From Clostridium bornimense (lineage in GTDB: Bacteria; Bacillota; Clostridia; Clostridiales; Clostridiaceae), in contig NZ_HG917868.1 in NCBI RefSeq assembly GCF_000577895.1, positions 2,046,001 through 2,110,000 on the forward strand: a DNA stretch of 64,000 bases, in the 5' to 3' direction. How positions within the stretch are numbered: position 1 is the stretch's first letter; each line of letters opens with the position of its first letter. The translations under genes and the position numbers were made by a program. Below the pieces are notes generated by a model. It made no database searches and was not told where the DNA came from. It saw only the letters and a program-made list of their open reading frames with translations. Below, in pieces: positions 26,856 to 36,300 of this stretch.

Positions 26856-28934
26856 TTACCTTCTTCGTTTATATAATGTTACAAATACAGTAGCACCTAT
26901 TAATAATCCTATAGAAAATATTAATTGAAAAATAGAGTCACCATCTATATTACTTACTTTTGATACTTCCCAATTCTTACTTACATCAGCCCCATTAATA
27001 TTCCCAATATTACCATTTGTTATGTCTTTACTAGGATTTTGTCCTATCATATTATTATTATTTTTATTTTCGGATTCATAACTAGAATTATCATATTCTA
27101 TATTACTGTAAGTATTTTCTCCATTATTATCTTCGTCTTGTTGAGGTCCTTGTCCTTTTTCTCCCCCACCTTGAACGCCCATAGCTTGAATATTTATTGA
27201 TGATCCATCAATTAGCTTATCTTGATTTGAATCTTGCTCTGTAGTGGTAGATGGTATAGTTCCATCTAATTGACCTTCTATACTTTTAGCCCTTAATATT
27301 CCAAATTCCTTAATTGTTTCTACTGCTGTAGTATATTCATCATAAGAGTAAAAAGCTGTTGGATCATTTTTTACATATTCATTGATCATAGAATCTACTT
27401 TATCTATAGTTTCAGTAAATTTTCCACTATTAAAATATCCCTCTACTATTTCCTTAAGATATTCATGATATGTTTCTTTATATTCATCTACTTCTAGCAA
27501 TTTACCTAATATAGGTCTTTCACTTAAATCAATACCACTTACAGGAGTATCAATAGGAAAATTAATAGCTGAAGTAGCTGTTCCCGCTTGGAATCCCGCA
27601 AAAGATAAATTATAATCCCATGGCAACATTGTTAATTGTCCATTTTTTTCATATAGACAATAATTATGTTTCATTGAAGATACATAACTATCTAAATTTA
27701 CTAATGTAGTCTCTACAGCAAAATATCTAAGAACACTATCTATATTTATATATTTATCTAAATTAGTTCCTTCATTTATATTTTTAATCGCTTTAATTAC
27801 CCTTTGATAATCATCTTCGTTGCTATCAAAAATTGCATTATCAAATATCCCTGAGTAACTATCAGAATTATCATCTACATAAACAAGATCTGTGCCTCCC
27901 GATGACATTCCGCCCATACCTGGACCATTATTAGCCATTCCCTCTTTGTTATCAGTACTTTGTTGTTGATTATCGTTATTATTATTCATACTTGGTGGTG
28001 ATCCATTTCCACCATTATTACTATTCATATCTGGTGGCGCTCCACCTCCACCATTATTACTATTCATATCTGGTGGTGCTCCACCTACACCATTATTGCT
28101 ATCCATATCTGGTGGTGCTCCGCCTCCACCATTATTACCATTGATGTCTGGTGGTGTTCCACTTCCCCCATTATTACTATTCATATCCGGTGGCACTCCG
28201 CCTCCACCATTATTTTCACTTATGTCCGGTAATCCTTTGTTATTTCCCGATGGATTTCCTAAAGAACCATTATTATTATCTTCTTTTGCCCCCATTCCCA
28301 CACTTTCTGGTTTATATAATTTCCCATAATTAGATCCAAAATTTCTTTCTGCATAGGATTCCTCCATAGCCTCTATCCCTAAATATAGCCCCCAATTTTC
28401 ACCATTAACAGTTACATTAACATAGTTATGCAATGGCGCTGCTACTGACATATATTCCATTAAACCAAAAGACAAATATTCCTTCATATATGTAGCATCA
28501 GATATATTATTATTTAAAATTAACTTATCTAACCCATAGCATGTCTGATTTGAAATATAATGATCAAATTCAATTTTAAAACTATATCTATCTGTAGTAT
28601 CATCATTAGCAACACTGGTCAAACTTGTATTTCCTTTCGGTCTTATGGCCACATTTTTAAATGCTTTTCCATTAACCGTTACATCACAAGATACATACTC
28701 TTCTGATAATGCGTTTTCTAGCATATCATCCCAGCTATCTTCGTCAATAGATATATCTAAATTTATTATTTTATCATGATTGAAAAGTTCTGTCTCATAT
28801 TCAAATGATGTTGTAATTGAATTTTGCTCCTTTATTCCTAATACCTCTGGAACAAACATGAATATTCCAGTAAAAATCATAGCAAACCCTATAACTACAG
28901 CAACAATTGCTTTTAAGTATTTACTTGATATCAT
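26856..28934 (-). CDS. cotH: CotH kinase-family protein with Asn/Gly/Pro tandem repeats
   Basis: 692 residues. N-terminal membrane segment about 8-30, then a CotH domain beginning LFNHDKIINLDISI (about 50), with IRPKGNTS (about 97-104) and the catalytic/metal-binding segment LPWDYNLSF (about 437-445). CotH proteins are atypical kinases that phosphorylate coat or surface proteins. Inserted inside the domain (residues about 235-320) is a 13-residue repeat (PPDMNSNNGGGGA type), about 7 copies, flanked by Met/Asn/Gln-rich sequence. A second C-terminal membrane helix (FQLIFSIGLLIGATVFVTLY) ends in KRRR. Last gene of an operon with DUF4956 and VTC proteins. Confidence 0.85.
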   Translation of the reverse strand: MISSKYLKAIVAVVIGFAMIFTGIFMFVPEVLGIKEQNSITTSFEYETELFNHDKIINLDISIDEDSWDDMLENALSEEYVSCDVTVNGKAFKNVAIRPKGNTSLTSVANDDTTDRYSFKIEFDHYISNQTCYGLDKLILNNNISDATYMKEYLSFGLMEYMSVAAPLHNYVNVTVNGENWGLYLGIEAMEESYAERNFGSNYGKLYKPESVGMGAKEDNNNGSLGNPSGNNKGLPDISENNGGGGVPPDMNSNNGGSGTPPDINGNNGGGGAPPDMDSNNGVGGAPPDMNSNNGGGGAPPDMNSNNGGNGSPPSMNNNNDNQQQSTDNKEGMANNGPGMGGMSSGGTDLVYVDDNSDSYSGIFDNAIFDSNEDDYQRVIKAIKNINEGTNLDKYINIDSVLRYFAVETTLVNLDSYVSSMKHNYCLYEKNGQLTMLPWDYNLSFAGFQAGTATSAINFPIDTPVSGIDLSERPILGKLLEVDEYKETYHEYLKEIVEGYFNSGKFTETIDKVDSMINEYVKNDPTAFYSYDEYTTAVETIKEFGILRAKSIEGQLDGTIPSTTTEQDSNQDKLIDGSSINIQAMGVQGGGEKGQGPQQDEDNNGENTYSNIEYDNSSYESENKNNNNMIGQNPSKDITNGNIGNINGADVSKNWEVSKVSNIDGDSIFQLIFSIGLLIGATVFVTLYKRRR
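27975..28232 (-). repeat. In-frame 39-bp minisatellite in cotH
   Basis: About seven in-frame 39-bp units encode PPDM(N/D)SNNGG.G(A/T/S). Copies differ by a few substitutions, and a period of 39 preserves the frame, so copy-number change would vary the linker length without truncating the protein. Confidence 0.85.
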
Positions 28935-28950
28935 AGGTTATAACACCACC

Positions 28951-29622
28951 TTAAGACATATATTCACCATTGTAGCTTACAAGTACAGCTCTTGATACTC
29001 CCTTTACGTTAGAAATTTTATTTACAAAATCAGTAGTCATTTCATTAAGTCTTACTTCTAATGTAAGCTCAATCCCATTAGTTGAAATAGTTTTTGATTT
29101 TACCATATGTTTCTTTACACCACTACTAACTACTTCAACTACTCTTCTTTCTACTTCATCATTATAACAATCAACAACCAAGATATATGGTGTATCTTTG
29201 CTTTTCTTATTTACAAATACTATCATTATAATCCCAATAAATACAGATCCTATAACTGCTAGTGGAATAAGTCCAGTCCCTAAAACTATACCACCAGCAA
29301 TTGCCCAAAATAAAAATGCTATATCTAAAGGTTCTTTAATAGCTGTTCTAAAACGAACAATAGATAACGCCCCAACCATTCCTAATGATAAAATTACATT
29401 TGAAGTTACTGCCAATATTACTAATGTAGTTATAAGTGTCATTACCATTAATGATACTCCAAAGTTAGCTGAATACATTACTCCATTAAATGTCTTCTTA
29501 TACACATAAAATATAAATAAACCTAAAGCAAAAGCTAAACCTAAAGCTATTAATGTATCAACAATTGAAAATGAAGATGTTTTTTCTAAAAAACTTGATT
29601 TAAATATATCATTAAATGTCAT
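28951..29622 (-). CDS. DUF4956 membrane protein
   Basis: 223 residues from ATG 29622 (GGGGGAAATAAA upstream; the 17 codons before it have no ribosome binding site). Four hydrophobic helices, then a soluble C-terminal domain. The conserved GMVGALSIVRFRTAIKEP..IAFLFWAIA is diagnostic of DUF4956, which is regularly linked to VTC-domain and CotH genes. The function is not established; it may assist polyphosphate synthesis or transport. It lies 16 nt from cotH and 32 nt from the VTC gene. Confidence 0.85.
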   Translation of the reverse strand: MTFNDIFKSSFLEKTSSFSIVDTLIALGLAFALGLFIFYVYKKTFNGVMYSANFGVSLMVMTLITTLVILAVTSNVILSLGMVGALSIVRFRTAIKEPLDIAFLFWAIAGGIVLGTGLIPLAVIGSVFIGIIMIVFVNKKSKDTPYILVVDCYNDEVERRVVEVVSSGVKKHMVKSKTISTNGIELTLEVRLNEMTTDFVNKISNVKGVSRAVLVSYNGEYMS

Positions 29623-29654
29623 TTTATTTCCCCCTAAAATAATATAAATAAAAA

Positions 29655-30353
29655 TTATCCAAAATTTCTGCATACCGCATATTTTGAAAATGATGTTTGT
29701 TCCCTATTATTCGTTTGAATTACATCACTTATTATATCTGGAAGAAATTCATCAAATTTCACTTCCAATATAATAGTATTGTTATTATAAGCAATATCGT
29801 GAGCAATCATAGGTACATCAAAATCAAAAAAATCTGTAGAATTTATTCCTGTCCTTATATCACTGTCAAAAGTAATTCTTACATTACCCATCTTATATAT
29901 AAAAGGTTCTCTTATATAATCAACTATAGTCTTAGGCTTTATCCTTTGGTACTGCATTTTACTATATAATTCATTTAATAATTTTTGATCAATATATTTC
30001 ATCCACTCTATATCCCCAGAAATTATTTTTTCACATTCTTCCTTTGTTACTCTAACTGACTCCTTTAAGCATAACCCGTTAACTTTACTTTTTTTCTCTA
30101 GTTTTATAAAAGATAAATCTTCATTATAATAACGGATTCTAAATTTTTCTCTACATCTGATTCCATCTTTTTTTTCTCTAAGTACCTTATTATCATCATT
30201 ATCAAAGTAAAGACTACGTATTTTATATCTACCATGATTATTAGCATTTCTATCATGTTTGGCAACTACATTTAACCGTTGTCTTATCACAAGATAATCA
30301 CCATATGTTATGTAGTGTTTCAATTCATGTCTAAATTTAGGTTCTTTTTTCAC
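29655..30353 (-). CDS. VTC-domain polyphosphate polymerase
   Basis: 232 residues, the usual bacterial length. Starts at a GTG preceded by GGAGGTG. VTC-domain residues: RHELKHYIT, then KIRSLYFDN, the basic IRCREKFRIRYYN, LEKKSKVNGLCLKES (tunnel lysines/glutamates), and ILEVKFDEFLP near the end. The domain makes long-chain polyphosphate from ATP in yeast Vtc4. A soluble or membrane-peripheral enzyme, here paired with the DUF4956 membrane protein. First gene of the operon; four TTAACA-like repeats lie just upstream. Confidence 0.88.
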   Translation of the reverse strand: MKKEPKFRHELKHYITYGDYLVIRQRLNVVAKHDRNANNHGRYKIRSLYFDNDDNKVLREKKDGIRCREKFRIRYYNEDLSFIKLEKKSKVNGLCLKESVRVTKEECEKIISGDIEWMKYIDQKLLNELYSKMQYQRIKPKTIVDYIREPFIYKMGNVRITFDSDIRTGINSTDFFDFDVPMIAHDIAYNNNTIILEVKFDEFLPDIISDVIQTNNREQTSFSKYAVCRNFG

Positions 30354-30375
30354 TAATTTATCACCTCCATAATAT

Positions 30376-30414
30376 TGTTAAATTTTTATTAAACTCATGT
30401 TAAATAATTGTTAA
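30376..30414 (-). promoter_or_regulatory. PhoP-box-like array of four TTAACA repeats at 11-bp period
   Basis: On the minus strand TTAACA (30409-30414), TTAACA (30398-30403), TTAATA (30387-30392) and TTAACA (30376-30381) are each separated by exactly 5 bp. This is the architecture of Firmicute PhoP boxes (direct TTAACA-like hexamers, 11-bp spacing). It ends about 10 bp before the ribosome binding site of the VTC gene. A candidate -10 (TATAAT, 30428-30433) lies upstream of the array, so the geometry would suit repression more than classical activation. Confidence 0.6.
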
Positions 30415-30488
30415 ATAACCAAATATTATTATAATTTTCTAATATGGACGCCATGTGAATTTTACGTGTATTAATTAAGCTATAAATA

Positions 30489-30531
30489 AAAAACTTTGAA
30501 AAATATTATCCATAATATCCTTCAAAGTTCC
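30489..30531 (-). terminator. Rho-independent terminator of the histidine kinase gene
   Basis: Minus-strand arms GGAACTTTGAAgGATATTATG / ATAATATTTTTCAAAGTT with T run, immediately after the stop at 30534. Confidence 0.75.
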
Positions 30532-30533
30532 TA

Positions 30534-31847
30534 CTATTTTATATTTTCTATTTCCAACTTCTGTATAAACTCTCCATTATTTATAGTTGTATCTAAAAAA
30601 ATATTAGATGACTTATTTAAAATATCTCTCACATTACTAAGCCCCATTCCTCTACCTTTTCCTTTTGTTGAAAACCCTTTTTCAAATACCTTATATACTG
30701 GTGGAGTATTTTCAATACAACTATTAATTATTACAATAAGAATAGATTGCTTCTTTTTTATTATTCCTAATTTTATAATAGGTTTCTCACATACCTCTGC
30801 AGCCTCGATAGCATTATCAAGCAAGATTCCAATTACTCTAACCATATCTATGATATCCATAGATATATTATTTATTTTATCAGATATATCTACAAATACA
30901 TCTATTCCTTTACCCTGAGCCCTTATAATTTTTGAAGATAATAATCCTTTCAATTCTACTACTTCTATATTTTTAAGTAATCCTATTCTAAAACTATTAT
31001 TCTTTATTCCTTCTCCTAATGGCATTATATTTTTATAAAAATGGTTTTTTAATCCATTCATATTGTTTTCTTCTATATACCCAACTATAGACGATAATAT
31101 ATTTATATAGTCATGCCTGAACTTTCTCATATCTGTATATACTTCTTCTAGGCTATTGGTATAGTCTTGCAAATTTCGCAATTGTTCTTTCTTATTTCTA
31201 TATTCCATTTCTTTTGTTATCGTTTTTATCATAGTGAATAATATGACAAGTAATAAAACAAAATATGAGATAAATAATATATTATTAAATTCTATTACAG
31301 TACCTCCAACTCCTATTTTGTTAGCTAAAATAACATTAGAATAAATAATTAACAAAGTTAAAAATACAATTGCTATCATAAGTATTGCAAAACTTCTATC
31401 AAACTTAGCAGTTAACACATCCCAATATTTTGTAATAGTTAGTTTAACCATTCTGCTTAATATTAATATAATAATTACTGTTATTAAATATAAAAAGAAA
31501 TACCTTTCTAAAGAATATCCATCATATCTTGCAACTTCAATATGTACTAATTTTAAACATAAAAAACTTAAAATATAGTCACTAATTATCATTACAACTA
31601 CAGCCATCAATGTAAAGAATACACTAGTAAATATATTTCGATTGTGAAAATATACGAATATTATTTGTATAAATGTTAAAACTATTATCCCTAAAGATTC
31701 AACTTGAAGCTTTAATGGGACAACTGCTACTAAACTTATAAATAAAGTATACATTAAATACTTCTTATTAATTTTAAATGGTACTAAAGATATTAATGAA
31801 ATATACATTAAAGATATTGATGCAATTACTTGTACTACTAATTTCAT
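30534..31847 (-). CDS. AgrC-like GHKL sensor histidine kinase
   Basis: 437 residues. N-terminal six to seven membrane helices (about residues 1-205), then a coiled linker, the phosphoacceptor region MRKFRHDYINILSSI (His about residue 241), and the GHKL ATPase domain with N-box LLDNAIEAAE and G-box KGKGRGMGLSNV. This is the HPK10/AgrC-VirS class, usually sensing a peptide. No agrB/agrD-like gene is adjacent. It is divergent from a LytTR regulator, its evident partner. Confidence 0.85.
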   Translation of the reverse strand: MKLVVQVIASISLMYISLISLVPFKINKKYLMYTLFISLVAVVPLKLQVESLGIIVLTFIQIIFVYFHNRNIFTSVFFTLMAVVVMIISDYILSFLCLKLVHIEVARYDGYSLERYFFLYLITVIIILILSRMVKLTITKYWDVLTAKFDRSFAILMIAIVFLTLLIIYSNVILANKIGVGGTVIEFNNILFISYFVLLLVILFTMIKTITKEMEYRNKKEQLRNLQDYTNSLEEVYTDMRKFRHDYINILSSIVGYIEENNMNGLKNHFYKNIMPLGEGIKNNSFRIGLLKNIEVVELKGLLSSKIIRAQGKGIDVFVDISDKINNISMDIIDMVRVIGILLDNAIEAAEVCEKPIIKLGIIKKKQSILIVIINSCIENTPPVYKVFEKGFSTKGKGRGMGLSNVRDILNKSSNIFLDTTINNGEFIQKLEIENIK

Positions 31848-31891
31848 ATTCTCACCTATTTAATCCATAGTTTTAATATTATTATATCATA

Positions 31892-31920
31892 CCGAAACAG
31901 TTTTGGTATTTTTTTTATTT
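31892..31920 (+). terminator. Hairpin with T run in the kinase/regulator divergent region
   Basis: ATACCGAA-ACAG-TTTTGGTAT followed by eight T on the + strand, about 150 nt upstream of the LytTR gene. It could be a transcription attenuator or end a short antisense/leader RNA; no ORF explains it. Confidence 0.35.
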
Positions 31921-32070
31921 AATTCTTAAATATTTAAAACAATGTAATTAGTTATAATTTTATTATTTTATTGTATTTTTAGTTTTTATTTTTAATTTAT
32001 GCATAATTATGATATAATTTTATTATATTATAATTTATACTGCTAGCTACTTTTAAAAGGAGTGTCCAAA

Positions 32071-32811
32071 TTGCTTAAAATATTCTTATGCGAGGATAAT
32101 TCTAATCAAAGAAATACAATATCTAAATTAATCAACAATTTGATTGAAAAAGAAAATTTTGATATGGATTTAACTCTTTCAACACCATGCCCTCAAGATA
32201 TAATAGATTACTTAAAAAATAATAAAACAACTGGATTATATTTTCTTGACGTAGATTTAAATTCTACAATTAATGGTATTGAGCTCGCTCAAATTATTAG
32301 AAAGTATGATCCTGTAGGATTTATTGTATTTATAACTACTCATGAAGAAATGAGTTATCTTACTTTTACATATAAAGTTGAGGCCATGGATTATATAGTT
32401 AAAAATAATTATCCATTTATAGAAAATCGCATTTTACAATGCTTAGAATTGGCTAATGAAAGGTATACTTTTAGAAGTGATACCCCTAAATCCAATTTTA
32501 TATTAAAATCTGGTGATAAGATAATTAATGTTGAGCCTTCAAAAATAACTTTCTTTGAAACCTCAAATACTATACATAAAATAATACTTCATACATTAGA
32601 TAGTCAAATAGAATTTTATGCTCAACTAAAAGATATTACGAAGCTTGTAGATCAACGCTTTTATAGATGTCATAAATCTTTTTTAGTGAATACAGAGAAT
32701 ATTGAAAATATTGATACTACATCTCGTATTATTACTATGATAAATGGCGAACAATGCCCTATATCAGTAAAGTACTTAAAGCAATTTAAAAAGACGGCAA
32801 TACAAAAGTAA
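32071..32811 (+). CDS. LytTR-family response regulator (VirR/AgrA-like)
   Basis: 246 residues from the TTG at 32071. Receiver domain with acidic pair in LCEDN, phosphoacceptor Asp in YFLDVDL (about residue 57) and Lys in VKNNYPF; LytTR DNA-binding domain from about 145 (PSKITFFETS, HKSFLVNTENI). LytTR proteins bind pairs of short direct repeats. The frame can start at GTG 32062, but that codon lies inside the AAAAGGAG ribosome binding site; the TTG has 8-nt spacing and gives the expected MLKIFLCEDN. Divergent partner of the AgrC-like kinase; bidirectional terminator follows. Confidence 0.88.
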   Translation: MLKIFLCEDNSNQRNTISKLINNLIEKENFDMDLTLSTPCPQDIIDYLKNNKTTGLYFLDVDLNSTINGIELAQIIRKYDPVGFIVFITTHEEMSYLTFTYKVEAMDYIVKNNYPFIENRILQCLELANERYTFRSDTPKSNFILKSGDKIINVEPSKITFFETSNTIHKIILHTLDSQIEFYAQLKDITKLVDQRFYRCHKSFLVNTENIENIDTTSRIITMINGEQCPISVKYLKQFKKTAIQK

Positions 32812-32831
32812 TATGTATTGCCGTCTTTTTA
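32789..32831. terminator. Bidirectional terminator after the LytTR regulator
   Basis: Perfect arms AAAGACGGCAATACA / TGTATTGCCGTCTTT with A and T runs, shared with the convergent small membrane gene. Confidence 0.88.
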
Positions 32832-32834
32832 TAT

Positions 32835-33080
32835 TTATACATCTTTATAATCTACATCTATTACATCTTCTACATCAAATTTATTTTTTCTATCTTCTTT
32901 AAAATTTCTATTATTTATTTCATTATTTATCTCTTTTGTTGCTTTATTCAATTTATATTTACCATAAAGGTATATCGCGACACCTAAAATTATTATTATA
33001 GGTAATAACCAAATTAAAGCTTTAACTATAAATAGCACTACAAATAATGCTAAGAAAGTGTACAAAATTCCTTTCCACAT
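32835..33080 (-). CDS. Small membrane protein, 81 aa
   Basis: One long hydrophobic stretch (ILYTFLALFVVLFIVKALIWLLPIIIILGVAIYLYG, about residues 4-39, probably a hairpin of two helices) followed by a charged tail ending VEDVIDVDYKDV. AGAGGAG is 6 nt before the ATG at 33080, so the 22 open codons upstream are not coding. Family not recognised; the tail looks like that of small envelope proteins of clostridia. Confidence 0.65.
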   Translation of the reverse strand: MWKGILYTFLALFVVLFIVKALIWLLPIIIILGVAIYLYGKYKLNKATKEINNEINNRNFKEDRKNKFDVEDVIDVDYKDV

Positions 33081-33206
33081 AATAATCTCCTCTGCTAATA
33101 TATTTGTATTTTTTATAATTATACCTCGTATATCATAAGATTTCAATATAAAGTTTATAATATGCTATTATATAGTTATATTTATTATTTATAATTGTTT
33201 CATCTA

Positions 33207-33246
33207 CAGTGTACATTGTATGAAAAGTGTATATTATATGAAAAGT
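33207..33246. repeat. Short tandem duplication of about 18 bp
   Basis: AGTGTACATTGTATGAAA is followed by AGTGTATATTATATGAAA. It lies in the intergenic region between the small membrane protein and the amylase terminator; meaning unknown. Confidence 0.6.
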
Positions 33247-33260
33247 TTATCTCATAAATT

Positions 33261-33298
33261 AAAAAGGCTGTGCACTATTTTTAGTGCCACAGCTCTTT
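33261..33298 (-). terminator. Rho-independent terminator of the amylase gene
   Basis: Minus-strand AGCTGTGGCACTA / TAGTGCACAGCC then TTTTT, directly after the stop at 33308. Confidence 0.85.
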
Positions 33299-33307
33299 TT
33301 TACTTAA

Positions 33308-36300
33308 TTATGAAGTTTTCTTTTTTCTTTTAATCAGTACAACTCCTACTAATACTATCAATATTGCTGCACCTACTATAACTGTAACACCAAGTCCCCC
33401 TGTTTTACTTAGTACTGTAGCATTGTTTTTATTTACATTATTTTTAGATCCATTCTCTCCTGTTTCATTATTACTTGAGGAACCTCCATTGTTATCTGTT
33501 GAGCTTCCATTATTCGATGTATCTGTTGGATTGCTTGGATTTGTTGGTTCAGATGGATCTACTGGCTCGCTTGGATCTGTTGGTTCAACATAACCAGTTC
33601 TTTCTGCTACTATAGCTGAACTATCATATCCATCTTTTAATCCATCTAAGTTAAGATTTAGTTTTTGGAATTTCTTAACTAAGATTAATCCATCCATTGC
33701 CGGAACTTTAACTGTTATCTTACCATCTTCGATTTCATAAACAGAATCTTCATCTAAAGCATCATATAATTTCTTAGCATCTATATTCTTAAGATCTATT
33801 GTAACTTTTTGAGACTTAGTACTATTGTTCATAAGTACTAAAATTTCATTATCTTTATCAAATCTTTCATAAGCAATTACTGAATCATTTCCTGTACTTA
33901 TTGAATTAATATCTCCTGTTCTTAATGCTGAATAAGCATTTCTAACTGCAGCTAAAGTTGCATATCTTTCAACTAATTCCTTATCACCTTTACCCCAAAT
34001 CATACCTCTTCTATTATCTGGGTCAGCAGCTCCTACCATACCAAGTTCATCACCATAGTAAATAGTTGGAGTTCCTGGATAAGTCATTTGGAAGAATGGT
34101 ATTAAATTCATTTTACTTCTTGCAGCTTCTGAAGCTTCACCAACATGTCTAGATTGATCACTATCGTCTACTCCATCAAGAGCAGAAAGTACTCTTGGCT
34201 TATCATGAGAACCTACTAAATTCATCATTGCTTGGAATGCTTCTTCTGGATATTGTTCTCTCATCTTTTCAAGTTCATTCATTGCTAAATCAGCTGTCTT
34301 ACTTCCACCAACATAACCTAACACTGAGCCTCTAAATCTATAGTTCATAACAGAATCATACATATCGCCTAAAAGATACTTAGAAGCATCTGTCCATATT
34401 TCTCCAATAACAACATTATCTTCTCCAGCTTCTTTTACAGCATCTCTAAATGCTCTCCAAGTTTCATCTGAAACTTCATCAGCAACATCTAATCTCCATC
34501 CACTAGTACCTCTATCTAGCCATAAATTAGTTACAGAATCTTCATCAGATATAATATCTTCAGCCCAAGACTTAACATTTAATTCTGATCCATCTAAAGA
34601 TTGAATTATTGGCATTGAATCGAATCCATTCCATCCTTCATATCTATAATGATCACCAGCTTTTTCATTGTATATTTTGAACCATTCACTATAAGTAAAG
34701 TCAGTTATTCCTTCTGCTTTAAATTCTGCTTCTGCAGCTTTAATTGCTTCTTCTTGAGATACAGATTTTTCATTCATTATATCATATACTTTTGACCAAT
34801 ATTGATATGCACCTAATGGTTGTCCTGCTGCTTTGTATTTTCCATATCTATCAAAATATACAGAATCATCAGAAACGTGATTAAATACACCATCTAATAT
34901 TACTTTCATATCTCTCTTATTAGCTGCCTTTATAAGACTAGTAAAGTCATCTAAATTACCAAGTATTGCATCTACAGCTTCATAATCACTTATGTCATAT
35001 CTATGATTTGAAATTGATGCATTGATTGGGTTTATATATACAATGCTAACACCCAAAGATTGTAAATAATCTAGTTTTTCCTCTATACCTTTTAAATCTC
35101 CGCCAAATAAATCATTACTCCATTCTCCATCCCCATCTTCATCACAGTTAGGATTATCTGGCATGCTATACCAATCTGTTGGGAATGTATATTTAGTTTC
35201 TCCTCTTCCTGTAGTTTGTGCATAATCATTACTAGTATCTCCATTAAAGAATCTATCTGGGAATATTTGATACATTATTCCGTTCTTCATCCAATCTGGA
35301 GTCTTATAATCTGATTTATATACATTAACTTCATATGGTTTAACAGTTCCAGGTTCTCCACCTTTTCCTTCTCCAAAGTAAGTATCATCATCACCATATA
35401 CTTTAGTATCTTCACCATTTGACACTAAGAAGAAATACTTATAAATACCTATCTCAGTAGCTTTATATTTTCCACTCCACATGTTGTTCTTACCCTTAGT
35501 TAGATCAACATATTCAACACCATTATCACCTTGTACCACTAATTGAACCTTAGTTACATCATCACCAGTTTTTATTTTAAATGTTGCAGTTTCATTATCT
35601 GCTAATGCTCCATATGGCTCTTTATAATCTGTACTTCTAGAATTATAATAAAGTTCCTTAGTTTTAACCTTTATATCTGCTGCATTAGTATATGCTAAAT
35701 CTAAAGTTGGATCATAAGAAATTGTAACAACTTTTTTATTAGCTACAGTAAATGTTGGCACATCTACTTCTTTATCCTTTAAAACTATTTTGTAATTACT
35801 ATAACTACCTTTGTCTAAAGTTACATCTATTGAATATCTACCATCAAGTAATTTATCCTCTAATGAACCTACAATAGTGTCTCCATCTTTTAAACTCATT
35901 TCAATAGGACTATACTCTAAAGAATTTACTATTACATGAGAATCATCATTATACGTAAACTTAACATTCATATCTTCTGGCACTGTTATAGAAATATTCT
36001 TTCCATCTTTTTCTGCATTGGCTCCATAATTTTCTCCCCAGTCACCCATAGCAACTTTATAAAGATAAGTACCTGCTTTTAAATCACCACTTAATTCATA
36101 AACACCATTTCCTACATAAGTCATAGTTGATTTTAATCCACCAGCTGGATTCCAAGATCCTGATTCACCCAACGCTGTTTGGATATCACCAGCTAATACT
36201 ACTTTTCTACCTTTATATGCTGGAAAACTGATTAAAGAATTTCCATCTGCAGTTGTATCGCTATTAGTTGGATCAACTATCCAATCTCCATCTACTATAA

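Noticed and set aside
28096-28333. Pro/Gly-rich + strand frames opposite cotH
   Set aside because: They are antisense reflections of the 39-bp minisatellite and lack start signals.
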